A DNA stretch of 23,424 nt from an uncultured Lachnospiraceae bacterium (GTDB lineage: Bacteria; Bacillota; Clostridia; Lachnospirales; Lachnospiraceae). The notes beneath the pieces were generated by a model. That model made no database searches. It saw only the letters and a program-made list of their open reading frames with translations, and was not told the DNA's origin. The DNA lies in NCBI GenBank assembly GCA_947382415.1, contig CANCYO010000046.1, forward strand, positions 1-23,424. The letters are read 5' to 3'. Below are positions 16,441 through 23,424 of the stretch, one piece after another. The position numbers and the translations under genes are program-made. The first letter of the stretch is position 1. Every line of letters starts with the position of its first letter.

Positions 16441-17381
16441 CCTTTCAAGACAGTTTCACAGTTCATCCGCTCTCTGATCACATACTGAGGCGAATTATTC
16501 ATACTGATATAAATTCTGCCGATGTATTCTCCGATCATGCCCAGCATAATCATGATCATGCCGCCGAAAAATACCAGAGCCGCCATCAGCGCGCTGAATC
16601 CCATGGGCACCGCCGGATTCACCAGACGCTTGATAATGGTATAAATACCGTACAAAAAACCCACACAGGCACTGAGGACACCCGCCGCCGTGGCGATGCG
16701 CAGGGGCTTCACGGAGAAAGCCGTAAAACCGTTAAACCAGAGCGTCATCAGCTTTTTGAAGGTATAACCGGAGCTCCCCTCCTCCCGCTCTCTGTGCTGC
16801 ACCACCACATTGGTAATATTTTTGGTGGCTCGGAGCACCAGTCCGATCACATAGGGATAGGAATTCTCATAGCGCATCATATCCTCCGCCACAAAACGCC
16901 GCACCGCAAAATAGCTTGACACATACAGATCCTTTGGCTTCTCCAGCATCACCCGGGTCATAAGCTCGTTTACCTTACTGCCCAGATTGCGAAACGCGGA
17001 GTGCTGCTTGTGCTCATATTTTGCATAGACTGCGTCATACCCCTCCTCCAGCTTAGCAAGCAGCTTATCCACCTCGTCCGCGGGAGTCTGTCCGTCATCG
17101 TCCAGGCAGACCACATAATCTCCTGCCGACTGCCGAAACCCGGCCATCAGCGCGGCGTGCTGTCCGAAATTCCGGGCAAAGCTGATCCCTTTGATCTTCT
17201 CATCCGCCTCGCACAGCCTGCGGATCACAGCAAGCGTCCCGTCTGGCGAACAGTCATTCACCAAAATGACCTCGTGCTCATACTCCTCCAGCGTTTTCAT
17301 TTTATCCTGAATCTCCACCACCACATGCTCCAGCGTTTTCTCGGAGCGATAGCAGGGAATCACAAAACTGACCTTTTTCAT
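16437..17381 (-). CDS. GtrB/DPM1-like polyprenyl-phosphate glycosyltransferase (GT2)
   Basis: 314 residues. The GT2 catalytic domain (1-220) has VIPCYRSEKTLE, VNDCSPDGT, SFARNFGQHAALMAG and the metal-binding LDDDGQTP (about 93-100). Two C-terminal membrane helices (about 226-250 and 262-286) and the tail ISMNNSPQYVIRE are typical of GtrB, ArnC and related enzymes that move a nucleotide-activated sugar to undecaprenyl phosphate on the cytoplasmic face. The sugar is not predictable. Its partner is the downstream GT-C gene, with overlapping stop and start. No GtrA-type flippase is seen in the window. Confidence 0.9.
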   Translation of the reverse strand: MKKVSFVIPCYRSEKTLEHVVVEIQDKMKTLEEYEHEVILVNDCSPDGTLAVIRRLCEADEKIKGISFARNFGQHAALMAGFRQSAGDYVVCLDDDGQTPADEVDKLLAKLEEGYDAVYAKYEHKQHSAFRNLGSKVNELMTRVMLEKPKDLYVSSYFAVRRFVAEDMMRYENSYPYVIGLVLRATKNITNVVVQHREREEGSSGYTFKKLMTLWFNGFTAFSVKPLRIATAAGVLSACVGFLYGIYTIIKRLVNPAVPMGFSALMAALVFFGGMIMIMLGMIGEYIGRIYISMNNSPQYVIRERMNCETVLKG

Positions 17382-17445
17382 TTAAATAACCTTTTCATTA
17401 CCTTTCCGGCCGTCATTATACGATCGCCCTCATTGTACGAGCAAC

Positions 17446-17991
17446 TCAGTTTGATGAGCAATTCTGTTTTGCAAGCGCCGCCATCCACACAATGTCGCGG
17501 TACACGCCGTCAATACATACGTCATCCCGCAGATAACCCTCCCGCACAAATCCCGCCTTCTCATAACTGCGGACCGCCTGTTCGTTTCCCGCAAGCGCAC
17601 GGAGATACACTCTGTGGAGCTTCTCCTCCTCAAAGCAATATCGCAGCATCAGTCTGGCGGCGGCAGTTCCCACGCCTCTGCCCCTGGCCTCCGGCTCTCC
17701 GATAAAGATACCGTACTCAGCCTTCCTGTGCTGCCTGTCAATATCCCGGATATACACACTGCCAAGAGGTCTGTTGTCTTTCAGATCACAGATTATGGTC
17801 TGCACCACATGTCCCGTCTCCACCTGGGTACGGATCCAGTTTTCATGTCCCTCTCTGGTAAACAGCTCCTGATAGATAAAATTTTTGCGCACGGCGTCGG
17901 AATTTCTCCACGCCACGATCAAATCCGTGTCCTCCCGGGTCATCAGCCGCAGATAAATCCCGGCCCGCTCATCGCGATAGGTTCCGGTCAT
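17446..17991 (-). CDS. GNAT-family N-acetyltransferase (RimJ/PseH-like)
   Basis: 181 residues from the ATG at 17991, chosen because GGAGGTG lies directly upstream; a longer frame to 18060 would overlap the aminotransferase. The GNAT core shows YLRLMTREDTDLIVAWRN, DNRPLGSVYIRDID, the acetyl-CoA loop GEPEARGRGVGTAA and the late strand AGNEQAVRSYEKAGFVREG. The pattern is close to enzymes such as PseH that acetylate amino sugars. Its place 47 bases after a DegT aminotransferase suggests that it acylates the amino group that enzyme installs. RimJ-like protein acetylation is the alternative. Confidence 0.8.
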   Translation of the reverse strand: MTGTYRDERAGIYLRLMTREDTDLIVAWRNSDAVRKNFIYQELFTREGHENWIRTQVETGHVVQTIICDLKDNRPLGSVYIRDIDRQHRKAEYGIFIGEPEARGRGVGTAAARLMLRYCFEEEKLHRVYLRALAGNEQAVRSYEKAGFVREGYLRDDVCIDGVYRDIVWMAALAKQNCSSN

Positions 17992-18038
17992 AAAACACCT
18001 CCAGTCCGTGCATCCGCACAAAACAACGGCTGCGCATT

Positions 18039-19196
18039 CTATCCCCGATAGCCGTTGCACAGAGAGATCACGCGCCGGATCTCATCCTCCCTCATCTCGG
18101 GAAACAACGGCAGCGTGACGCAATGCTCCGCCAGATATTCCGCATTGGGACAATCGCCCTTCTGATACCCCAGATGTGCATATGCTTTCTGCAGATGACA
18201 GGGCACCGGATAATGCATATTGCACTCCACACCGGCATCCGCCATATAGTTTACAAAACCCTGCTGATCAGGCACCTCGATGACAAAAAGATGGAACACC
18301 GGCTCCGTATTGTCCGGGTGCGCCTGCATGGTGATCAGCGGATTGTGTATTTCGGCGAGATAACGCTTTCCGATCTCCTGCCTGCGGGCTGTCCACTCCG
18401 GCAGATAGCGCAGACTCACGGAGAGCACCGCCCCCTGCAGTCCCTCCAACCGGTAATTGTAGCCGATCTCATCATGATAATAGCGCACGTCACAGCCCTG
18501 ATTCTTCAGCCTTGTCATGTGCCGGTAATATTCCTCGCTGTCACAGGTCACACTGCCGCCCTCACCGAAGGCGTAAAGGTTCTTGCCGGGATAAAAACTA
18601 AAACACCCCAGTTCCCCCAGCGTCCCCACATTTTTCCCCTCGAATTTCGCTCCATGGGCCTGGGCACAGTCCTCCACCACAAACAGGCCGTGCCTGTCCG
18701 CAATGGCTTTTATCCCCGCAAAATCAAAAGGCTGTCCATAGAGATGCACTCCTATGATTCCCTTTGTCTTCGACGTGATCCTGCGCTCCACGGCGGCGGG
18801 ATCGATCTCCCAGGTGTCCGCCGTACAGTCGGCAAAGACCGGAGTGGCTCCCGTATAACTGACACCCCAGGCAGTGGCAATATAGGTGTTTGCAGGCACG
18901 ATCACCTCATCCCCCGGCCCCACACCCAAAGCCATCATGGCGCAGTGTAGCGCCGAAGTCCCGTTGTTCACACCGCAGGCGTACCTGCTGCCCACATAGG
19001 CCGTAAACTCTTCGTCAAATCTGTCTGCATATTTCCCTCCGGAAAATGCGGTCTCCCGGCACACCGCCTCGATGGCGCTTTGATACTCCCCGGCATGACG
19101 CGCATAATCTCTCGTCAGATCGATACGTTTGATCCCAATTCCCCTGCTTCCTCCGATTTCTCCGCTTCCTCCGATTCCATTTACCGTTCCGCTCAT
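18039..19196 (-). CDS. DegT/DnrJ/EryC1/StrS-family sugar aminotransferase
   Basis: 385 residues. PLP-dependent fold type I: the NNGTSALHCAMMALGVGPGDEVIVPANTY segment (about 77-105), Asp176 in VVEDCAQAHGA, and the Schiff-base Lys205 in SFYPGKNL followed by GEGGSVTC. These enzymes transfer an amino group from glutamate to a keto sugar bound to a nucleotide. The ring position (3- or 4-amino) cannot be fixed from sequence alone. The first 20 residues are low-complexity Gly/Ser (GIGGSGEIGGSRGIG) encoded by GGAGGAAGC-like repeats, not part of the usual fold; the ATG at 19196 is nevertheless well placed after GGGAGGT. Acts with the GNAT gene next in the operon. Confidence 0.92.
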   Translation of the reverse strand: MSGTVNGIGGSGEIGGSRGIGIKRIDLTRDYARHAGEYQSAIEAVCRETAFSGGKYADRFDEEFTAYVGSRYACGVNNGTSALHCAMMALGVGPGDEVIVPANTYIATAWGVSYTGATPVFADCTADTWEIDPAAVERRITSKTKGIIGVHLYGQPFDFAGIKAIADRHGLFVVEDCAQAHGAKFEGKNVGTLGELGCFSFYPGKNLYAFGEGGSVTCDSEEYYRHMTRLKNQGCDVRYYHDEIGYNYRLEGLQGAVLSVSLRYLPEWTARRQEIGKRYLAEIHNPLITMQAHPDNTEPVFHLFVIEVPDQQGFVNYMADAGVECNMHYPVPCHLQKAYAHLGYQKGDCPNAEYLAEHCVTLPLFPEMREDEIRRVISLCNGYRG

Positions 19197-19260
19197 TGTC
19201 TACCTCCCGCCCGTTTGTATCGGGCGTTGTCAGCCGCCGCATATCCAAACCGGCTGCTGC

Positions 19261-19986
19261 CTATATATTTTTTTTGATATAGAATTCCCTGAACAATCTG
19301 GCGATCTGCACCAGATAATTGCAGACGGTCTTAAACACCTTCACCGTGGTATTGTAATCCTCCTGCCATTCCACGGGATAATCCAGAATCCTGACTCCCC
19401 GCTTCTCCGCCCGCAGCAAAAGTTCGATCATGTAAAACCATCCATTGTCCTGACTCGATCCCTGAATCAGAGAAAACGCAACCTTCCTGCGCATGAATGT
19501 GAAACCGCAGATGGCGTCCGTGGATTTCATGCCCAGAAACACTTTCAACAGGATCAAAAGTCCCTGAGAGGTGATCTTCCGATACCATTTTCGGCCTTTT
19601 GTGTCGGACTCTCTGGCAAAACGGCTGCCATTGATATACTCCACCTCGTCCACCGTCTTGAAAATGTGGATGGCCTCCCCCAGATGCCGCAGATTGGTAG
19701 AGAGATCAATATCCATATATCCTACGATATCCCCATGGCTAAGCTCCACTCCGCGCCGGAAGGCTGCTCCCACTCCGCGCACATTGATCCTCTCATAATT
19801 GACGCCGGAATACTGTTCACAAAGCCTCCTGGCAATCTGAGGCGTCTCATCCTCCGAGCCATTGTCCACAATGATGATCTCATAGTCGTCAAATTCAATT
19901 TTTTTCAGATACTCCACCGTGCGGGTGATCCCGTTCTCCAGGCGAAGCTTCTCGTTCAATACCGGAAATAAAATCGTAAGCATCAT
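19261..19986 (-). CDS. Family 2 glycosyltransferase, soluble
   Basis: 241 residues, a single GT-A domain: ILFPVLNEKLRLENGI, VDNGSEDETPQIAR, the metal motif MDIDLST (Asp92 and Asp94), and NGSRFARES. This matches the dolichyl-phosphate mannose synthase type of GT2 without membrane helices. It is likely to use a nucleotide sugar to modify a lipid carrier or growing glycan. The start overlaps the stop of the preceding GT2 gene by four bases (ATGA), so the two proteins are made together and may form a pair. Confidence 0.85.
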   Translation of the reverse strand: MMLTILFPVLNEKLRLENGITRTVEYLKKIEFDDYEIIIVDNGSEDETPQIARRLCEQYSGVNYERINVRGVGAAFRRGVELSHGDIVGYMDIDLSTNLRHLGEAIHIFKTVDEVEYINGSRFARESDTKGRKWYRKITSQGLLILLKVFLGMKSTDAICGFTFMRRKVAFSLIQGSSQDNGWFYMIELLLRAEKRGVRILDYPVEWQEDYNTTVKVFKTVCNYLVQIARLFREFYIKKNI

Positions 19987-20942
19987 TTGGTCAGTTTTTC
20001 CACTCCTTCTACCACATACCGCTGTCTCTTAAAGCTCATATTCAGAATAATGGACAAATATTTAAAAATCAATGTCAGCAGCACGGACAGCATAAAAAAT
20101 CCAAAGCTCATGAGCGCCATCAAAGACAGCCACCCTTCCACCGGTCTCACCGTGCTGAAGATCGAATAAACGATCCAACCGAACATCACAAGCAGGAATC
20201 CAAAGAGCAGAATACTCACCAGCATGGAAAACTTCTCCAACACATCGGTAAAGATCACAAGCGTGTCCACCGCCAGCCCGCTACGGCTGCCCCGCTCCTC
20301 CCTGTTCCGGTTCCTGCGGGCCATCTCCTTGTTGTCATAGACAATGGTGTCTGTCTTCAGACCGCAGTTCATATACATAACCTTCCTGTAAGGCACATAA
20401 ATATTCATCTGGTTCACCCGGTTCACGGCTCTCCGGGAAATGATGCGGAAACGCTCCTGGCGGATGCGGTAGCGAAAATGACTGCTCCAGTTATACAGAG
20501 CATAGAACACCTTGGAGGTCAGAGGCACACCGTGCCTGGGCGCGGCAGCCACCACATCATAGCCTTCCAGCGCCCTTCTGTAAATCTGCATGATCAGCTC
20601 CGGATCAAAATCCGGGCTGCAGCGGTCAAACTCAAACAAAAAGTCTCCCACCGCCAGATCGCTCCCCGCGTTCATGGCAGTCTCCACACCCTGATAAAAG
20701 CTTAAATTGATCAGACTCACGGATCTGGCGCCATCCCATTCCCGCAAAAAGGCGTGTATCTGTTCCACCGTGCCGTCCGTGCAGCCGTCGTTCACACACA
20801 CTACCTCATATTTTTCAAAGTTATCCTGCATGACCCCGCAGATCTCCCGCAGGAAATCCTGCACCACCGCCTCATCATTGTGGAGATACACCACACAGGA
20901 AACAAAATTTTTCTCTTTGCCCATCTGTCCCATTCTATCCAC
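19983..20942 (-). CDS. Family 2 glycosyltransferase with C-terminal membrane helices, degenerate metal motif
   Basis: 319 residues. The N-terminal GT-A-like domain has FVSCVVYLHNDEAVVQDFL and VNDGCTDGTVEQI. Where a DxD is expected the sequence reads FEFDRCSPDFD (about 103-113), so metal binding may be altered. Two membrane segments follow (about 238-265 and 275-300). It may be a divergent GtrB-like enzyme or a partner subunit of the GT2 encoded next. The ATG at 20942 has AGGGTGG very close; the internal Met7 is an alternative. Spaced 24 bases from the oxidoreductase gene. Confidence 0.75.
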   Translation of the reverse strand: MDRMGQMGKEKNFVSCVVYLHNDEAVVQDFLREICGVMQDNFEKYEVVCVNDGCTDGTVEQIHAFLREWDGARSVSLINLSFYQGVETAMNAGSDLAVGDFLFEFDRCSPDFDPELIMQIYRRALEGYDVVAAAPRHGVPLTSKVFYALYNWSSHFRYRIRQERFRIISRRAVNRVNQMNIYVPYRKVMYMNCGLKTDTIVYDNKEMARRNRNREERGSRSGLAVDTLVIFTDVLEKFSMLVSILLFGFLLVMFGWIVYSIFSTVRPVEGWLSLMALMSFGFFMLSVLLTLIFKYLSIILNMSFKRQRYVVEGVEKLTK

Positions 20943-20966
20943 CCTATCACTTTTTTCGCGAATCTA

Positions 20967-22115
20967 TTAATCCAGAAATTCATCCAGATCATACACTGTA
21001 TTGATCTTGCCCGAGAGTACGCTGAGAAAAACAGGTCCTTCCGCCTCCTCCGGCTCCAGTCTCCTGATCACAGTGGGTCTGGAATCGTCGATCTCCGACG
21101 CCTTTAAGATCGGCTTCATGGAAAACAGCGACTTCTCATAAGTAAAACCATACTCTTCCCTCATATATTTGCGGGCCAGCGCCGACATATACTCCCATGC
21201 GCTCTCCGGTCTGGTGGGACAATCGTTGCAGTTGCCCAGCCATGTCCCGCTGCAATGCCCGGCATTTACACAGTCAAACTGCGGGGTGGCCTCATAACTG
21301 GTCCTATGAGGCGTGAAAGTCACGGAGGTCAGCGAGTGATATCCCGTCTTGCCAAAGGGCATGATCGAGAAAAACGGGCCGTCCATCACCGTCAGTCCGA
21401 TATCCTTCAGCTTCTCGTCCACACTGCACAGAATGATCTCACAGAGCTCATATTTTAAGCCAAAGTCCTGCGTGTCCACACCTTCCACCAGTCTCAACAC
21501 CTGATTCACGGAGGCGTAGGTGGCGTTCAGCACAAAGGGAGCACTGTAGACCTCCTCCCGATCTTCATGCAGGGCGCAGATCTCATACACATCGTTGCGC
21601 CGCACAATTCGGGTAATCTCCCGATTAAAACACAGCGACACATTGGGCAGCTTCTCCAGCTCCTGTATCAGCCAGTCCCGCAGAATATGCGCATCGTAAG
21701 TATATTCCTGGGTAAGAAAGGCTCCGTCGCACAGTCCCGGCTGGAAATACTGCTCCGCCGGCAGATCCATACAGGGAATACCCGCGCTCTCGCAAAACTT
21801 CCGAAACTCCGCCGCATCCGTCCACGAAAAATGGGCGGAGGTGGCATAAACCTGCTGAAAACTGTCGTGAATACAAAATCCGTAGTCTTCCACAAACCGC
21901 TTAAAATACCCGGCGGACTTCATGGCCGTGGACAGTGAACGCGGATAGTGATACCCCATGTGCACCCTGGCCTGATTGATGTACGTGGCTCGGGTAAAGG
22001 GAGCCGCCTCAAGCTCCAGAACTGTCACCCGCTGCCCTCTGCGTCCGCAGTAGAGCGCAGAGTACAGACCGTACAGGCCTGCGCCTATGATCAATTTGTC
22101 GTTTTTATTCATCAT
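20967..22115 (-). CDS. FAD-dependent oxidoreductase (DAO-like) in a glycan operon
   Basis: 382 residues from the ATG at 22115. The dinucleotide-binding motif starts almost at once (KLIIGAGLYGLYSALYCGRRGQRVTVLE), which favours this start; the frame is open to an ATG at 22166, but the extra residues come from a simple repeat. The rest fits a DAO-type FAD enzyme: ARVHMGYHYPRS near the flavin, a middle substrate domain, and C-terminal LSVLSGKINTVYDLDEFLD that would close the FAD site. A Cys cluster CVNAGHCSGTWLGNCNDC is unusual and might bind metal or form disulfides. It probably oxidises a sugar or lipid intermediate of the pathway; the substrate is unknown. Confidence 0.8.
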   Translation of the reverse strand: MMNKNDKLIIGAGLYGLYSALYCGRRGQRVTVLELEAAPFTRATYINQARVHMGYHYPRSLSTAMKSAGYFKRFVEDYGFCIHDSFQQVYATSAHFSWTDAAEFRKFCESAGIPCMDLPAEQYFQPGLCDGAFLTQEYTYDAHILRDWLIQELEKLPNVSLCFNREITRIVRRNDVYEICALHEDREEVYSAPFVLNATYASVNQVLRLVEGVDTQDFGLKYELCEIILCSVDEKLKDIGLTVMDGPFFSIMPFGKTGYHSLTSVTFTPHRTSYEATPQFDCVNAGHCSGTWLGNCNDCPTRPESAWEYMSALARKYMREEYGFTYEKSLFSMKPILKASEIDDSRPTVIRRLEPEEAEGPVFLSVLSGKINTVYDLDEFLD

Positions 22116-22170
22116 TCCGGTTCCATCCCATCTCATCCTGCTCCATCTCATTCCATCCCGTCTCATTCCG
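22113..22170. repeat. Degenerate pentamer repeat before the FAD oxidoreductase
   Basis: On the - strand the sequence is a run of RATGR-type pentamers (GATGG, AATGA, GACGG) over about 58 bases, between the previous stop and the likely start codon. It supplies several in-frame ATG codons (residues 1, 6 and 11 of the longer frame). Strand slippage here could change spacing or the choice of start. Confidence 0.55.
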
Positions 22171-22174
22171 TCAT

Positions 22175-23424
22175 CTATTTCATTACCTGTTTTTTCACCT
22201 GTTTTTCATCAATATTTTCTTCACCGGCTTCTCGTTCATCCACTATTCCGTCACCGGCTCTTTCTTCCGCGCCGCCCTGTGGCAGCAGGCACAACGCCGC
22301 CGCAAAGGGCAGGACTATCATCAGTGGATACAGATAACGAAGCTGTACCGTGGGACCCAAAAACAAGGTCAGATAATATCCCCCCACCAGCGCAAGGGGC
22401 GCGCATTCCGCATATCTCTTCCGGGCGGCCAGCCATCCTGCCAACAGCAGATACAGCCACAAAAACACGCCCGGCACAAACAGATAGCGCAAAACCGGAA
22501 TCCGCAGATACAGATTCTGATCCGCCAACTCCTCCAGCAATTCGTGCAGGCTCTCCCATTTGGAATCCTTGTAGAGCCCTCTGGGATTCAGCTCCGCCTC
22601 CACCCATCGGGTCTGCACATAGCCCAGTCCCCGGTCCTCGCCGTTCTCGTTGATATAGGCATGACTCTCATCCCCCACATACAGATAGCCGGCATTGACT
22701 GCCAGTGCCGCGTTGATAAAATCCCCGGGATAGCTGCAAAGCAGATTCAGATACGTTTTTATAAAATCTCCCGCACGGTATCGGGCCACATAAGTGTTGG
22801 TATGGCGCTTCACGGGATCCGCGATATCGGGACGATACGCTCTGTAGCTCTCATCCAGCAGAAAATCATCGATCAGAGCTTTATCCTGTTCCTCCATGGT
22901 GCCGTCGTCCTCCGGGAGCACTCCCACACCCCCGTGGTAGAGCATACAGCGGGCAAGCTGCTGAATGGGCAGGCTCAGCATCTCCCTGCGGTCTCCCTGC
23001 TGTGCTCCCACGGCATGAAAAAGTCCCGACAGCAGCAGGCTTCCCGCCAAAAGACTCACAGCACAGTTTATAGTCAGCCTCGCCCAAAAACGCCGCGTTC
23101 CCCTGCCAAACACCGTCGCCGGCACCAGAACCGCCGCCAGCACCAGCATGGCATATCTGCCATTGTTGCGAAAAAGCTGCATACCTACGGCGCTCACAAA
23201 AAACAGCACATCAAAGGCCCCAAAACCCATCCCTTTTCGCCGGATCAACTCATACAGCGCAAGCATCTGCAGCAGAAAAAACACACTGAAAAACACATCC
23301 TTGCTGACGCTGACACTCATATACATATGAAAGGGATAAAACATATTCAAAATCAGCAGACAAAGCAAACCCTTTCTGTCCGCTCCCCGCCTTCTTAAAA
23401 GCGCAAGTCCAAAGCCGAAAGCCG
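22175..23424 (-). CDS. Polytopic membrane protein, DUF6020-like (5' end outside the window)
   Basis: The frame is open to the right edge, so this is a partial gene with its N-terminus missing (at least 415 codons visible). A TTG at 23368 could be read as a start but no stop separates it from the edge. It has many hydrophobic segments, including FYPFHMYMSVSVSKDVFFSVFFLLQMLALYELIRR, a long outside loop (about 95-250 of the visible part) and a cluster of late helices (LVGGYYLTLFLGPTVQLRYLYPLMIVLPFAAALCLL). The SVSKDVFFS segment resembles a family of clostridial GT-C-like membrane proteins (DUF6020). The tail is charged (REAGEENIDEKQVKKQVMK). Role in lipid-linked glycan transfer is inferred from the operon. 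Confidence 0.65.
   Translation of the reverse strand, partial: AFGFGLALLRRRGADRKGLLCLLILNMFYPFHMYMSVSVSKDVFFSVFFLLQMLALYELIRRKGMGFGAFDVLFFVSAVGMQLFRNNGRYAMLVLAAVLVPATVFGRGTRRFWARLTINCAVSLLAGSLLLSGLFHAVGAQQGDRREMLSLPIQQLARCMLYHGGVGVLPEDDGTMEEQDKALIDDFLLDESYRAYRPDIADPVKRHTNTYVARYRAGDFIKTYLNLLCSYPGDFINAALAVNAGYLYVGDESHAYINENGEDRGLGYVQTRWVEAELNPRGLYKDSKWESLHELLEELADQNLYLRIPVLRYLFVPGVFLWLYLLLAGWLAARKRYAECAPLALVGGYYLTLFLGPTVQLRYLYPLMIVLPFAAALCLLPQGGAEERAGDGIVDEREAGEENIDEKQVKKQVMK

Noticed and set aside
17992..18060. N-terminal extension of the GNAT protein
   Set aside because: It overlaps the aminotransferase stop and contains Cys-rich sequence without homology to the family; the ATG at 17991 has GGAGGTG ahead.
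1..23424. CRISPR arrays, tRNA or rRNA genes, insertion sequences with transposase
   Set aside because: No regularly spaced repeats, cloverleaf sequence, rRNA motif or transposase frame was seen on either strand.

Overview
The window reads as chromosomal DNA of a Gram-positive anaerobe of the Clostridia, most likely a Lachnospiraceae-type gut bacterium. The grounds are strong AGGAGG-type ribosome sites, a family-2 carbohydrate-binding module on a secreted protein, DUF6273-type membrane proteins, YafY/WYL regulators and fairly GC-rich core genes. This taxonomic call is inference from gene content, not a measurement.

Layout. (1) 1-1850: a leader with promoter and terminator-like hairpin, then pyrG (CTP synthase, + strand). 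(2) 1899-3530, - strand: a WYL-domain repressor followed by a ClbS/DfsB-family protein. Both are preceded by the same palindrome (CATGACA-N5-TGTCA), which suggests a self-contained autoregulated module. (3) 3563-9353, - strand: a probable operon of two tandem DUF6273-type membrane-anchored paralogues, the promoter-proximal one frameshifted, then a 1276-residue secreted protein that joins a von Willebrand A domain, a class-3-lipase-like domain, an InlB-type repeat and two CBM2-like domains. (4) 9387-10928, + strand: a divergently transcribed, membrane-anchored SGNH/GDSL hydrolase. (5) 10929-14590: an AT-richer island. It holds a terminator hairpin, a nonsense-interrupted gene remnant, a complete type II restriction-modification operon (XRE regulator, HNH endonuclease, C5-cytosine methyltransferase) and a 3' fragment of an ATPase of the DUF4143 type. 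(6) 14761-23424, - strand: a surface-glycan operon running off the right edge. In transcription order it encodes a polytopic membrane protein (partial), an FAD-dependent oxidoreductase, two family-2 glycosyltransferases, a DegT-type sugar aminotransferase, a GNAT acetyltransferase, a GtrB-like polyprenyl-phosphate glycosyltransferase and a GT-C-type polytopic glycosyltransferase.

How the parts may work together. The glycan operon has the parts to make an N-acylated amino sugar (DegT plus GNAT), load a sugar onto undecaprenyl phosphate (GtrB-like) and transfer it outside the membrane (GT-C). No nucleotide-sugar synthesis genes or flippase are visible, so those must lie outside. The vWA/lipase/CBM2 protein and its DUF6273 neighbours look like a cell-surface module, with the SGNH hydrolase possibly acting on the same envelope. 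The restriction system looks horizontally acquired because it is AT-rich and flanked by broken genes.

The candidates that most deserve a second look are the shared operator of the WYL/ClbS module, the vWA-lipase-CBM2 fusion with its DUF6273 partners, and the FAD oxidoreductase inside the glycan operon.
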